Both the position numbers and the translations under genes were made by a program. DNA of 64,000 nucleotides from Bog-105 sp965277435. GTDB lineage: Bacteria > Acidobacteriota > Terriglobia > Bryobacterales > Bryobacteraceae. The stretch's first letter is position 1; each line of letters begins with the position of its first letter. The DNA is taken from contig OZ255821.1 of assembly GCA_965277435.1 (NCBI GenBank), forward strand, positions 6,324,001 through 6,388,000, read 5' to 3'. This document shows, piece after piece, positions 51,940-60,686 of the stretch. The notes under the pieces were generated by a model that was not told where the DNA came from, made no database searches, and saw only the letters and a list, made by a program, of their open reading frames with translations.

Positions 51940-51947
51940 GAATATCC

Positions 51948-52919
51948 TTGAGTTTGGCTCATTCCCATGATAATGGTGCTTCGCCTGCCCGGCTCACGAT
52001 TCGCTACTGCGACCAGCACCACTTTCCTTTGCCGGATGGCCACAAATTTCCGATCACAAAATACCGGCTGTTGCGGGAAGCGCTGCAGAGTAGTCGCGAT
52101 TTTCAGCTGGAGCCGTCTCAGCTAGCGACGCGACGAGACATCCTGCGGGTACACGCTCCCGAATACGTTGACGGCTTCTGGACCGGCACGCTCGATCGGC
52201 AAGTCATGCGCCGGATTGGCTTTCCCTGGTCGCAGGAACTGGTAACGCGCACGCTCGCCAGCGCGGGCGCCACTTTGTTGTCTGCTCAAACCGCGCTTGA
52301 AAATCATTTCGGCGGTACGCTAGCGGGCGGCACGCATCATGCCTTCCGCAGTGAAGGCTCCGGCTTCTGCGTGTTCAATGATTTGGCCGTCTCGATCGAA
52401 TGGGCGCGCGCCGAAGCAGGCATCAAACGAGCTGCGGTGGTGGATCTCGATGTCCACCAAGGCGATGGGACGGCTTCGATCTTCCACAACGACCCCGGGG
52501 TGTTTACTCTCTCGCTGCATGGCGCACGCAACTTTCCGTTCCGCAAGCAAAAGAGCACGCTTGATGTGGAACTCGAGGACGGCCTGGATGACGAACGCTA
52601 TCTTTCGCTGCTGCGCACGGCGCTCGCCCAAGTCTGGGACTTCGCGCCGCAAATAGTCTTCTTTCAAGCGGGCGTTGACGCGCTGGTTACTGACCGGCTG
52701 GGACGATTGGCATTAACTATGCCAGGGCTGTTGGAACGCGACCACCTGGTGATTGGCGCGGCACGCGAACAGCGTATTCCGCTCGTCATTACCATCGGCG
52801 GCGGCTACTCCGATCCTATCGAACGAACGGTGGAGGCGAACGCGCAAACCTTTCGCATCGCTGCGCAAATTTATCTGGGCGGTGACTCGCCCCAACCCAG
52901 TTCCGTGCCTGAACCGTAG
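51948..52919 (+). CDS. Histone deacetylase-like (acetylpolyamine/acetoin utilisation type) hydrolase
   Basis: Up to 323 residues; start uncertain (TTG 51948, the frame has no ATG or GTG before TIRYCDQHHFPLPDGHKFP). Arginase/deacetylase fold with zinc-site motifs: GGTHHAFRSEGSGFCVFNDL, VVDLDVHQGDGTASIF (Asp, His), FFQAGVDAL (Asp) and TIGGGYSD. Class IV/II-like deacetylases in bacteria act on acetylated lysine, polyamines or acetoin. The 3' end overlaps the convergent YdjM-like gene by 49 bases. Confidence 0.87.
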   Translation: MSLAHSHDNGASPARLTIRYCDQHHFPLPDGHKFPITKYRLLREALQSSRDFQLEPSQLATRRDILRVHAPEYVDGFWTGTLDRQVMRRIGFPWSQELVTRTLASAGATLLSAQTALENHFGGTLAGGTHHAFRSEGSGFCVFNDLAVSIEWARAEAGIKRAAVVDLDVHQGDGTASIFHNDPGVFTLSLHGARNFPFRKQKSTLDVELEDGLDDERYLSLLRTALAQVWDFAPQIVFFQAGVDALVTDRLGRLALTMPGLLERDHLVIGAAREQRIPLVITIGGGYSDPIERTVEANAQTFRIAAQIYLGGDSPQPSSVPEP

Positions 52920-53887
52920 GTAAACGCGCGGTCGATCAAGCGCCCCGTTTGATCTTCGTGACCCACGCAATGAAACGCGCCGGCGCCGGGTGTGCCGAAA
53001 CGTAAGTCAGTCAGGTCGAATCTTGTGCCGTGCGAATGCTCACCTGATACCGGCTGGATCGACCAGACTGGAAAGCGGGCAAAATACAAAAAGTAGCGAA
53101 AAGGGTCTTGCGACCGCGCCTGCGTAAGACTTGCCGACACGGGAGGCTTGTAGTAAACGGCAGCCTCCTCGGGATTCAGCTGGTCGAGCGCATTAGCGCT
53201 GAGTTCCCGGTAAGTCGCAGGAGTTTCGATAATCGCGGTCCAATGTAGTGGATTAAATCCATCGGGCAACGCAGCCACCTGCAGAGGCGGTACGCCTTCA
53301 TAGAGGCGTGTGTCGAGTTGCGCGACGACACGATTGTGCAGCACAGTGCGGCCCACATCGAACGCCAGGAAGAACAGGAGAGCCAGGATAGCCAGCGAAC
53401 GTCCAGGGGTCACACGCCGCTCGCCGATCTCGCGATTTACTAACCCGGAAAAAAGCGGCCAGACTGCTGCGATCATTAACGCCAGTAAAATCCAGACATC
53501 AAAGAGTCCGTTGATATCGAGATGAAACCAGCGCGAGGAAAAAGGAATTAGCGGACGAACGCCATAGCTGTTCGTCCAGTCGAGCAGAAGATGACTCGCC
53601 ACACCGAGCAGGCAGAGCAGGAAGGCGCGCAGCCAAGGGAGTCGCTCGCGAAACAACCCGGCGATCACCAGCACGCACAGCGCGGCCATGGCGGGCGCGC
53701 CGAAGAACGAATGCGTGTAGCCGCGATGCACCTGCAGATAGCGAAAGGCGCCCAGCCGGGTGGCGATAATATCGGCGTCGGGCGCATTGGCCGAAAGCAC
53801 TAGCAGCCAGACCGCTCGGGGACAGAAGCGATCGAAGCCAGCGCGCGACAATGCGAGACCGGTCAACGAATGGGTTACATTGTCCAC
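52871..53887 (-). CDS. YdjM-like membrane metal-dependent hydrolase
   Basis: 338 residues. MDNVTHSLTGLALSRAG and RYLQVHRGYTHSFFGAPAMA, then GVASHLLLDWTNSYGVRPL, give the conserved His/Asp pattern of the YdjM/LexA-regulated membrane hydrolase family (DNVTHSL, HRGxTHS, HLxxDxxN). About five membrane helices lie in residues 25-190, then a periplasmic-like C-terminal domain. Enzyme activity in the family is presumed only. Six bases downstream of the lipid kinase gene, same operon. Confidence 0.88.
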   Translation of the reverse strand: MDNVTHSLTGLALSRAGFDRFCPRAVWLLVLSANAPDADIIATRLGAFRYLQVHRGYTHSFFGAPAMAALCVLVIAGLFRERLPWLRAFLLCLLGVASHLLLDWTNSYGVRPLIPFSSRWFHLDINGLFDVWILLALMIAAVWPLFSGLVNREIGERRVTPGRSLAILALLFFLAFDVGRTVLHNRVVAQLDTRLYEGVPPLQVAALPDGFNPLHWTAIIETPATYRELSANALDQLNPEEAAVYYKPPVSASLTQARSQDPFRYFLYFARFPVWSIQPVSGEHSHGTRFDLTDLRFGTPGAGAFHCVGHEDQTGRLIDRAFTYGSGTELGWGESPPR

Positions 53888-53893
53888 GAAAAA

Positions 53894-54850
53894 TCAGGCG
53901 TAAGCGGGAACAGCGACCAGGGAGCGTTCACGCGCCAGATATTCGGGAGGAACCAGCAAGGTGAGGGCATCGGGCAAAAGCTCAATCGAGGCGGTCAGTT
54001 TTCCGGCCAGTTCGCCATCCACCTGCACGTAGACATCGGCATCTGGGTGGCGGAGGCAGGTGACTGAGCGGCCACGCAGAAAGGTGCAACCGTCCATGCG
54101 GTGCGCCTGGCCTGTCGCAACTCCGAGCAGATAAGCGAGATAACGCACGCTGACCGTGCCTCGGAAGAGCACGATTTCAAAATCGTCCCGCAGAAGCGAG
54201 GCGCGCCGGGCGATTTCGAGATCACCGCCATAGTTGCGCACACGGCTCACCAGCGCAAAACTCGCTTCGTACCTCTGGCCATCGACCCGAATTTCAAATT
54301 CATGCAAAGGCCGGAAGACCTGCGAGAATCCACCGAAATAGTAAGCCAGCTTTCCCGCCATGGCCTTTAGATCGAGGTTCAAGTGATAAACAATTTCCGC
54401 ATCGAGGCCAGCGCCAGCCATGCATACAAACGATCGGGCTCGCTCGCCCTCGCTTTGCAAAGAGCCGACACCGATACGGCAGCGCTGCAACGAGGAGATG
54501 CCGGCCGCCACTCGCCCAAGATTCATCGGTAGGCGCATCTCGCGGGCCAGAACATTCGCTGTGCCGCCCGGCATGATGGCCAGCGGGACGGTGGAATGAA
54601 GCATGCCGGAGATGACTTCGTTGATAGTGCCGTCGCCACCCGCCGCGATGATGAGATCGCATCCGGCTTCAATTTGGCGGCGAGCCAACGTACCGGCGGT
54701 GGCAGGCGCCGTAGTAGCCACCAGAGTGGCATCGATGCCCTGTGCCGCAAGCGTAGCGACGCTCCGTTCCAGCTGATGAAGGTGGCGTGAGATCGCCCGC
54801 GCGACGGGATTATAGATAATGGCGGCGCGACGGGCGCTGAAAGAGTCCAA
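53894..54850 (-). CDS. Diacylglycerol kinase-family lipid kinase
   Basis: 318 residues, DAGK/YegS-type: AIIYNPVARAISRHLHQLE, nucleotide-binding CDLIIAAGGDGTINEVISGM, PLAIMPGGTANVLAREMRLP and GLDAEIVYHLNLDLKAMAGK. C-terminal beta-sandwich with VYVQVDGELAGKLTA (D-G-E of the family). It phosphorylates a membrane lipid such as diacylglycerol. Lies 33 bases from the divergent ligA start and leads an operon with the YdjM-like gene. Confidence 0.92.
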   Translation of the reverse strand: MDSFSARRAAIIYNPVARAISRHLHQLERSVATLAAQGIDATLVATTAPATAGTLARRQIEAGCDLIIAAGGDGTINEVISGMLHSTVPLAIMPGGTANVLAREMRLPMNLGRVAAGISSLQRCRIGVGSLQSEGERARSFVCMAGAGLDAEIVYHLNLDLKAMAGKLAYYFGGFSQVFRPLHEFEIRVDGQRYEASFALVSRVRNYGGDLEIARRASLLRDDFEIVLFRGTVSVRYLAYLLGVATGQAHRMDGCTFLRGRSVTCLRHPDADVYVQVDGELAGKLTASIELLPDALTLLVPPEYLARERSLVAVPAYA

Positions 54851-54883
54851 CCCTATATTGTAAGCGGCAAACGATCCATCATT

Positions 54884-56914
54884 ATGGTTTTAGGAATGAA
54901 AGAGTCTCCTGCCAAACGAGTCGAAGAACTGAGAGAAGAACTGGAACAGCACGAGTACCTCTATTACGTGCTGGACGAACCGGCGATTTCGGATGCCGAG
55001 TTCGACAAACTTTTGCGCGAGTTGCGCGATCTGGAAGAAAAACATCCAGACCTAAAGACAGCCGATTCGCCCACGCAACGCGTTGGTGGCCAGCCACGCG
55101 AAGGATTCGTCAAAGTAACGCATAGCTCTCCGATGTTGAGCCTGGATAATGCGCTCAACGAAGACGAATTGCGCGATTTTGACGCCCGTGTGCGCTCTCT
55201 GCTGAAGTCGGAAGGCTTCGCGTATGTCGCCGAGCTGAAACTCGATGGTCTCTCGATGGCCGCGCAGTATGGCAGTGACCAGTTGCAGCGAGCCATCACG
55301 CGAGGCGATGGGCGGGTGGGCGAGGATGTCACCGAAAACGCGCGCACCATTCGCTCGCTGCCGATGCGCATTCGCCATCCGGCAGCGAAGCTGCAAATCG
55401 GCGAAAGCGCGTTCGAGGTGCGCGGCGAAGTGGTGATGCAGCGGCGGTCGTTCGAAAGACTGAATGAAGAGCGCGAGCAGGCCGGTTTGCCTCGTTTCGC
55501 CAATCCGCGCAATGCCGCGGCAGGCGCCTTACGCGCCCTTGATCCGGGAGTCACAGCGGCGCGCCAGCTCGATTGTTTCACCTATTTCTTGCTGCGAAAT
55601 GGCCGCCCGCTGCTGCCTTTTCATTGGGAAAACCTGGAAGCGATGAAGAACGCGGGCTTTAAGGTGAACGCCCACCGCCGGCAATGCCCTGATCTCGATG
55701 CACTGCTCGCCTTTATCCACGAATGGAGCGAGAAACGGGATTCCCTGCCCTATGAAATCGACGGCGTGGTAGCCAAAGTCGATTCGATCGAGCAACAGGA
55801 GAAGCTAGGCTGGACGGCCAAAGCGCCGCGCTGGGCGATCGCTTTTAAATATCCGGCGCGGCAGGCAAACACAGTGCTGGAGAATATTGAAGTGCAGGTG
55901 GGCCGCCTGGGCAATCTGACCCCAGTCGCGCATCTGAGGCCGGTCACTTTAAGCGGCGTCACCGTAGCCCGCGCCACGCTGCACAACGAAGACGAAATTG
56001 CACGGCTAGGTGTCGCAATCGGCGATACGGTGCTGGTGGAACGCAGCGGCGATGTAATTCCCAAGATCGTGCGCGTGGTGGAACAAGGCACGGATCGGAA
56101 GCCGTTCCGGATGCCCACCCACTGTCCGATTTGCGGCGGTCACGTGGTGCGGGTGGAAGGCGAAAGCGCCAGCCGCTGCGTCAACTCGAATTGCCCGGCC
56201 CGGTTGCGCGAATCCCTGTTGCATTTTGCCTCGCGCGGTGTGATGGATATCGATGGGATGGGCGATGCGCTGGTCGATCAACTGCTCGAACGCGGCCTGG
56301 TGCGCAACGTTGCCGACCTGTATAGTCTGACGCTCGACCAATTGCTCACGCTGGAACGCATGGGCAAAAAATCCGCCGGCAAAATCTTGCAGAATCTCGA
56401 GCACAGCCGTTCACAGCCACTGCCGCGAGTGATCAATGGGCTGGGCATTCCATTCGTAGGCGAGCGAACAGCGCAACTGTTAGCCGCCCACTTCGGCAAT
56501 CTCGACGAGATCGCTTCGGCGAGCGAAGAAATGCTGCAAGAAGTCGGTGAAGTCGGTCCGAAGGTGGCCGAATCGATTCGGCAGTTTTTTACGGAAAAAC
56601 AAAATTGCGAGTTGCTCGATCGCTTGCGCGCAGCAGGCTTGCAATTTACGGGTCCGAAACAGACAAGGGCTCCAGTGGGTCCACTGGCCGGCAAGACTTT
56701 CGTCATCACAGGCACCTTGCCCACTCTGAAACGCGAAGAAGCCAAAGCCAAGATCGAAGAAGCGGGCGCTAAGGTGGCGGGCTCGGTCAGCAGCAAAACA
56801 AGTTATGTGCTCGCCGGGGAAGAAGCGGGTTCCAAACTCGACAAAGCCAAAGCACTGGGAGTGCCCATTCTGGATGAAGCGGGATTGTTCGCTATTCTGA
56901 ACTCGGAGAAGTAG
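54884..56914 (+). CDS. ligA: NAD-dependent DNA ligase LigA
   Basis: 676 residues, full length. Ia domain (EQHEYLYYVLDEPAISDAEF), nucleotidyl transferase with the adenylated Lys119 in AELKLDGLS, GEDVTENARTIRSLP and VRGEVVMQ, OB fold (QVGRLGNLTPVAHLRPV), Cys4 zinc finger near residues 413-435 (CPICGG, CVNSNCPARL), helix-hairpin-helix repeats (GERTAQLLAAHFG) and a C-terminal BRCT domain (AGKTFVITGTLPTLKREEA). Joins nicks in replication and repair using NAD. A second ATG four codons in, after TTTTAGGA, may be the true start. Confidence 0.97.
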   Translation: MVLGMKESPAKRVEELREELEQHEYLYYVLDEPAISDAEFDKLLRELRDLEEKHPDLKTADSPTQRVGGQPREGFVKVTHSSPMLSLDNALNEDELRDFDARVRSLLKSEGFAYVAELKLDGLSMAAQYGSDQLQRAITRGDGRVGEDVTENARTIRSLPMRIRHPAAKLQIGESAFEVRGEVVMQRRSFERLNEEREQAGLPRFANPRNAAAGALRALDPGVTAARQLDCFTYFLLRNGRPLLPFHWENLEAMKNAGFKVNAHRRQCPDLDALLAFIHEWSEKRDSLPYEIDGVVAKVDSIEQQEKLGWTAKAPRWAIAFKYPARQANTVLENIEVQVGRLGNLTPVAHLRPVTLSGVTVARATLHNEDEIARLGVAIGDTVLVERSGDVIPKIVRVVEQGTDRKPFRMPTHCPICGGHVVRVEGESASRCVNSNCPARLRESLLHFASRGVMDIDGMGDALVDQLLERGLVRNVADLYSLTLDQLLTLERMGKKSAGKILQNLEHSRSQPLPRVINGLGIPFVGERTAQLLAAHFGNLDEIASASEEMLQEVGEVGPKVAESIRQFFTEKQNCELLDRLRAAGLQFTGPKQTRAPVGPLAGKTFVITGTLPTLKREEAKAKIEEAGAKVAGSVSSKTSYVLAGEEAGSKLDKAKALGVPILDEAGLFAILNSEK

Positions 56915-56943
56915 CGCGCCTATGGCTGATCCATCCCCCTCCT

Positions 56944-57546
56944 ATGTCCTTCTGGCATCACATCGTCGATCTTCTGCTTACCTGGGGACCTTATGGGCTG
57001 TTGCTGCTTTCGGCGCTCGACTCGATTGGCCTTCCAGTGGTGGGCGGAGTGGACGCGCTGCTGATCGCAGTCGCGACGAATAAACCGTCCCAAGCCTATT
57101 TCGCGGCTGTATGCGCCATTGCCGGATCGCTGGCCGGCAGCCTGGTTCTGTTTCGCATCGCGCGCAAAGGCGGCGAAGTGGTGCTCGCGAGGCACATCTC
57201 CGGACGCATGGGCGCGCGGCTGCATCTCTGGTTTCAGCGGTATGGCTTAGTCACGGTGTTTGTGCCGGCGATCTCGCCGCTGCCACTGCCCATGAAGATC
57301 CCCGTGTTCTGTGCCGGGGCGCTCGACGTGAAGATTACTTATTTCATTTTTGTGGTGCTCACCGCCAGAGTGATACGATACTTCGCGCTGGCCTACCTGG
57401 GCAAAGAGTATGGTCACTTCACCGCTCAATACCTGCTCGCGCATGGAGTTTTAATTGGCACCGTTGCACTCGGTCTGGCTATTTTCGTGGCGGTGGGTTT
57501 GCGGCTTTATCAACGACACAAGGCGGCGGCGGGTGAGCCCGAATAG
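56944..57546 (+). CDS. DedA/SNARE-associated (YqaA-like) membrane protein
   Basis: 200 residues. DedA-superfamily pattern with re-entrant loops: GPYGLLLLSALDSIGLPVVGG-VDALLI, SLAGSLVLFRIARKGGE, then GLVTVFVPAISPLPLPMKIPVF (the F/P-rich motif usual in SNARE_assoc proteins) and three further membrane helices. The family moves undecaprenyl phosphate or phosphatidylethanolamine across the inner membrane. Thirty bases after ligA and overlapping the next gene by 14 bases. Confidence 0.9.
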   Translation: MSFWHHIVDLLLTWGPYGLLLLSALDSIGLPVVGGVDALLIAVATNKPSQAYFAAVCAIAGSLAGSLVLFRIARKGGEVVLARHISGRMGARLHLWFQRYGLVTVFVPAISPLPLPMKIPVFCAGALDVKITYFIFVVLTARVIRYFALAYLGKEYGHFTAQYLLAHGVLIGTVALGLAIFVAVGLRLYQRHKAAAGEPE

Positions 57547-58822
57547 TTGCGCCGCCGTCCTACTTTTGTTCGTAATACCGGCGCATGGGGTGCCTGCCAA
57601 CTCGCACGAACTTCTCGTAAAGGTACGCGAGAAAGCATCCCAGCAGCTTTTGAAGTCGGCCAATTACACGTGCGCTGAGACGATCGACCGCAGCTATCTC
57701 GAAAGTACAGCTCGTCTACCGCCCTCCTCCTGCCAAGCGGAGGATGTAATGAACACGCGCGAATTTATGCACGATCGCCTTCATCTGAATGTCGCTGTTT
57801 CGGGAGGCGGCGAGATTTTTGGCTGGCGCGGGGACGATAGGCTATCGTCCTCGAAAATCGATGCCATCGTGCAGGGCGGCCCCGTCTCGTCGGGCAGCTT
57901 CGTCGGTTTTATCAACAACATCTTCACGGCGAGGGGCGTCGAATTTACTTACAAAGGCCGTACGAAACAGGATGGCGTTGAAGTCGTGCAGTTTTCATAT
58001 CGCGTGCCGCGGGAGATCTCAAAGTTTCGCGTCTTTGGAACAGCAGGACACTCGGCTATCGTTGGTTTTCACGGTTCGATATCGGCCAATCGAGCGACCT
58101 TCGAGCTCGTTCGTCTGCGCATTATTGCCGACAAGATTCCTTATGGCTTTGGTATATGCGCGACGGACAACCAGGTCCGCTACCAGCTCGCGAATATTTC
58201 AGGAACACAAACGCTTATTCCACGCTCGTTCGAGTTGCATACGCAGGATCAGGCGCATCTTTATACGGTGAGCCGCAGTGAGTATTCGCAATGCCACGAA
58301 TTCCGCGCACAATCCACGTTGCGCTTCGATGATCCGGCGGCAGCAGCAGAGCAGCGGAGTACGCGCCGCACGGAACAGTGGCTGCCCGCTGGTCTCGATT
58401 TGCGCATCGCTCTCGCCGAAACGTTAGACGAAAAGAAAGCATATGCGGGAGATCCGGTGGAAGCCGTGCTCACCGAGCCGTCACTCGATGCACATGGCCA
58501 CACTGTTCTGCCGCGAGATACACGGCTGCGCGGTATTATCACGAAACTCGAAACGTTCTACCAGCCAGACAGGTACCAGGCGCTGCGCATCGAGTTCAAC
58601 CACGCGAGTTTTGCCGGCCGCGATTATTCCTTACGAGCAATTCATAAGCCGACGTCGAAAGAAGTGCGATTGGCGACTAGCCTTTTTGACGGAGATTTGC
58701 CGGATACCGCCAGAAGCGAAATCAACGAAGGAACCATCTATTTTCAAGGCTTTTACCTGCGCCTCGATCGCAAATATCAGGGCGAGTGGCAAACCGTCGC
58801 AAGACCTCCAAACACTCCGTAA
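57533..58822 (+). CDS. Secreted beta-rich protein of unknown function
   Basis: 429 residues from GTG 57533, inside the DedA-like gene; this start gives a signal peptide (SCAAVLLLFVIPAHGVPA). The frame is open 26 codons further but only as a shadow of the DedA-like gene. Visible: KSANYTCAETIDRSYLES, FGICATDNQVRYQLANISG, a C-terminal region (AYAGDPVEAVLTEPS, TVLPRDTRLRGIITKLETF) that resembles the resistance-type beta domains in VirB10/TrbI-like proteins, which use GTxIxxxL motifs. I do not recognise the whole. Operon with dedA-like by overlap. Confidence 0.7.
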   Translation: MSPNSCAAVLLLFVIPAHGVPANSHELLVKVREKASQQLLKSANYTCAETIDRSYLESTARLPPSSCQAEDVMNTREFMHDRLHLNVAVSGGGEIFGWRGDDRLSSSKIDAIVQGGPVSSGSFVGFINNIFTARGVEFTYKGRTKQDGVEVVQFSYRVPREISKFRVFGTAGHSAIVGFHGSISANRATFELVRLRIIADKIPYGFGICATDNQVRYQLANISGTQTLIPRSFELHTQDQAHLYTVSRSEYSQCHEFRAQSTLRFDDPAAAAEQRSTRRTEQWLPAGLDLRIALAETLDEKKAYAGDPVEAVLTEPSLDAHGHTVLPRDTRLRGIITKLETFYQPDRYQALRIEFNHASFAGRDYSLRAIHKPTSKEVRLATSLFDGDLPDTARSEINEGTIYFQGFYLRLDRKYQGEWQTVARPPNTP

Positions 58823-58834
58823 TAGTATGGGTTC

Positions 58835-59707
58835 ATGTCACGCACCTCGCGCCGTGTGTTCGTTGCCCAATCCGCGGCGCTCTTAACAGCCACTCGGGCT
58901 GCTTTCGGGTATGAATCTCTTCGCGCCAGCAATCTGGGCGTTCAACTTTACACAGTTCGCAACGTCATCGGCAAGGATCCCAAAGCAACACTCGAAGCGA
59001 TCCAAAAGATTGGCTACACGGAGGTGGAAGCGATCTACGCCTCGCTGCATGAGATCTGGCCCGCGATGAAAGAGACCAGCCTGCAGCCGGTAAGCGTTCA
59101 TATCGACGAAGCTATTTTCATGAAGGGCGGCAGCGATCTGGATGCGGCTCTGGCTGACGTGAAGCAGCGCGGATTCAAGTACGTGGTGGTGCCGTACATT
59201 CCCGTGAAAGAGCGCGGCGGCGCAGACATGTTCAAGCGCTTGGCGGACAGCCTGAATAAGTCCGGCGAGAAGGCGCAGGCTGCCGGTTTGCAGCTCTGCT
59301 ATCACAATCACGCGTTCGAATATAAGCCGATCGATGGTCAGACCGGGCTCGCCATGCTCATGAACGGCACACAAAAAGGCGTGGTGTCGCTGGAGTTGGA
59401 TATCTTCTGGGCTTCCGTCGCAGGTCACGATCCTGTGGAAATATTAAAGACTTACTCAGGCCGCGTGGCGCTGCTCCACTTGAAAGACAAGTCTCGCAGC
59501 TTTACGAAAACCGAGTACGACGAGAACGTGCCGAAAGATACTTTCAAAGAAGTAGGCAGCGGCTCGATTAATATCGCGGCGGTGCTGAAAGCGGCGGATC
59601 AGGCGGGCGTGCAGCATTACTTCGTGGAACAGGATCAGGTGCCCGGCGATCCCATCGACAGTTTACAGAAGAGCTTTCATTTCTTGTCGCAGCATTTTAA
59701 TAGTTAG
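58835..59707 (+). CDS. Sugar phosphate isomerase/epimerase, Tat-type leader
   Basis: 290 residues. Leader SRTSRRVFVAQSAALLTATR (double arginine). TIM barrel of the xylose isomerase-like group: LGVQLYTVRNVIGKDPKATLEA, GYTEVEAIYASLHEI, GLQLCYHNHAFEYKPIDG (His pair), LELDIFWASVAGHDPVEIL, ALLHLKDKSRSF and HYFVEQDQVPGDPIDSL. Second such exported isomerase in the window (see 45749). Substrate unknown, though family members act on keto-inositols, glucose or tagatose-type sugars. Twelve bases after the previous gene. Confidence 0.9.
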   Translation: MSRTSRRVFVAQSAALLTATRAAFGYESLRASNLGVQLYTVRNVIGKDPKATLEAIQKIGYTEVEAIYASLHEIWPAMKETSLQPVSVHIDEAIFMKGGSDLDAALADVKQRGFKYVVVPYIPVKERGGADMFKRLADSLNKSGEKAQAAGLQLCYHNHAFEYKPIDGQTGLAMLMNGTQKGVVSLELDIFWASVAGHDPVEILKTYSGRVALLHLKDKSRSFTKTEYDENVPKDTFKEVGSGSINIAAVLKAADQAGVQHYFVEQDQVPGDPIDSLQKSFHFLSQHFNS

Positions 59708-59748
59708 AGGGACAAACAAAATTTAGCCTCAGATGAACGCGGATCAAC

Positions 59749-59786
59749 GCAGATAAAGCAGTCGATTTTAATCGGCGTTTATCTGC
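59749..59786. terminator. Nested inverted repeat between convergent genes, probable bidirectional terminator/dispersed repeat
   Basis: Outer arms GCAGATAAA (59749-59757) and TTTATCTGC (59778-59786), with an inner palindrome CGATTTTAATCG (59763-59774). The flanking AGATGAACGCGGATCAACG text resembles an ATCTGCGTTCATCTGCG intergenic repeat that I know from many soil bacteria. It fills the 100-base gap between two convergent genes. Confidence 0.5.
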
Positions 59787-59807
59787 TTTTATCAGCGGCC
59801 AATACTT

Positions 59808-60686
59808 TTACAGGCTTGTAACAGGCACTGTAAACACAGTTGTATTCACCTGTCCTTCACGTTGAAATTGCGCCCAGATCCGATACAGCCCACTGCGCGG
59901 GAAGATGATGTTGAACTGCATCTTCGGGCCACCGTCGGCCAAAAACGGATGCACGTGAATCAAGTCGATCAGATCCTCGCTCGCCGCTAGCATATGCGCC
60001 CATGCCCCTAGATACGGCTGCAATCCGGCGCAGGGATTGAGCGTATATTCCAGTTTTGTTTCCAACCCGGCTAAGGGCTTGTTGGGCTCCGTCTGCAAAG
60101 TGGCTGTCAGGTTAGCCGCTTTCGAAGGCGCTACTTCCGCCGTCAGATGCGCCGGTTGTTCCGGCCCAGAAACGAACAACGTTCCCACCGCCAGTTGCGG
60201 TACCGATCCCGAAGGATAAAAGTCCGCCAGCACCCTGTACATCCCGCCATACGGCAGGTTCACTTCTTGCGTAAACGTTCCATCCGGCTGCAGGACGGGA
60301 TGAATGTGCGCAAAGTACTTCAGATTCTCGCTCACCACGAAGAAGTGAATCAGCTTCTCATGTACAATGTCGAACTGCTTCGTGACCTCTTTTGTTTCGG
60401 GATTCAGAATACGCAGCGTCAACACCGCTTTTTCATTTGGCTTCAACAGGGCTGGCGCCTGTGAGATTTCGAGCGGATACTCGATCCGGTCTGGCACGCC
60501 GAGCCTGAGTTTCATGCCGCAGCGGGGACAGACGCCCGGTTTGTCGGAACGGTAATCCGGGTCCATCGGGCAGACCCAATCTTTGTCTGCCGTAGGGACG
60601 GCCGTATCTACAGGCTTTTGCTGCCCGAGCAGGAGAGGCGAAGAAGCCGCGCCAGCAATCAGCGACAGGTAGACCCGCCGCGTCAT
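59808..60686 (-). CDS. Exported heavy-metal (copper)-binding protein with HMBD motif
   Basis: 292 residues from ATG 60686, whose ATG overlaps the upstream TGA (ATGA); an earlier in-frame ATG lies inside that gene. Leader MTRRVYLSLIAGAASSPLLL. Next the heavy-metal-binding motif WVCPMDPDY...CPRCGMKL (Cys39, Cys53, Cys56, Met41, Met58), as at the ends of copper exporters. The remainder is a two-domain beta structure with His-x-His pairs (KYFAHIHPVLQPDG, DLIHVHPFLADGG), like FixH/YtkA-type or copper-chaperone-like proteins. It is third in an overlapped operon with a copper monooxygenase-like protein, so copper delivery is a reasonable guess. Confidence 0.85.
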   Translation of the reverse strand: MTRRVYLSLIAGAASSPLLLGQQKPVDTAVPTADKDWVCPMDPDYRSDKPGVCPRCGMKLRLGVPDRIEYPLEISQAPALLKPNEKAVLTLRILNPETKEVTKQFDIVHEKLIHFFVVSENLKYFAHIHPVLQPDGTFTQEVNLPYGGMYRVLADFYPSGSVPQLAVGTLFVSGPEQPAHLTAEVAPSKAANLTATLQTEPNKPLAGLETKLEYTLNPCAGLQPYLGAWAHMLAASEDLIDLIHVHPFLADGGPKMQFNIIFPRSGLYRIWAQFQREGQVNTTVFTVPVTSL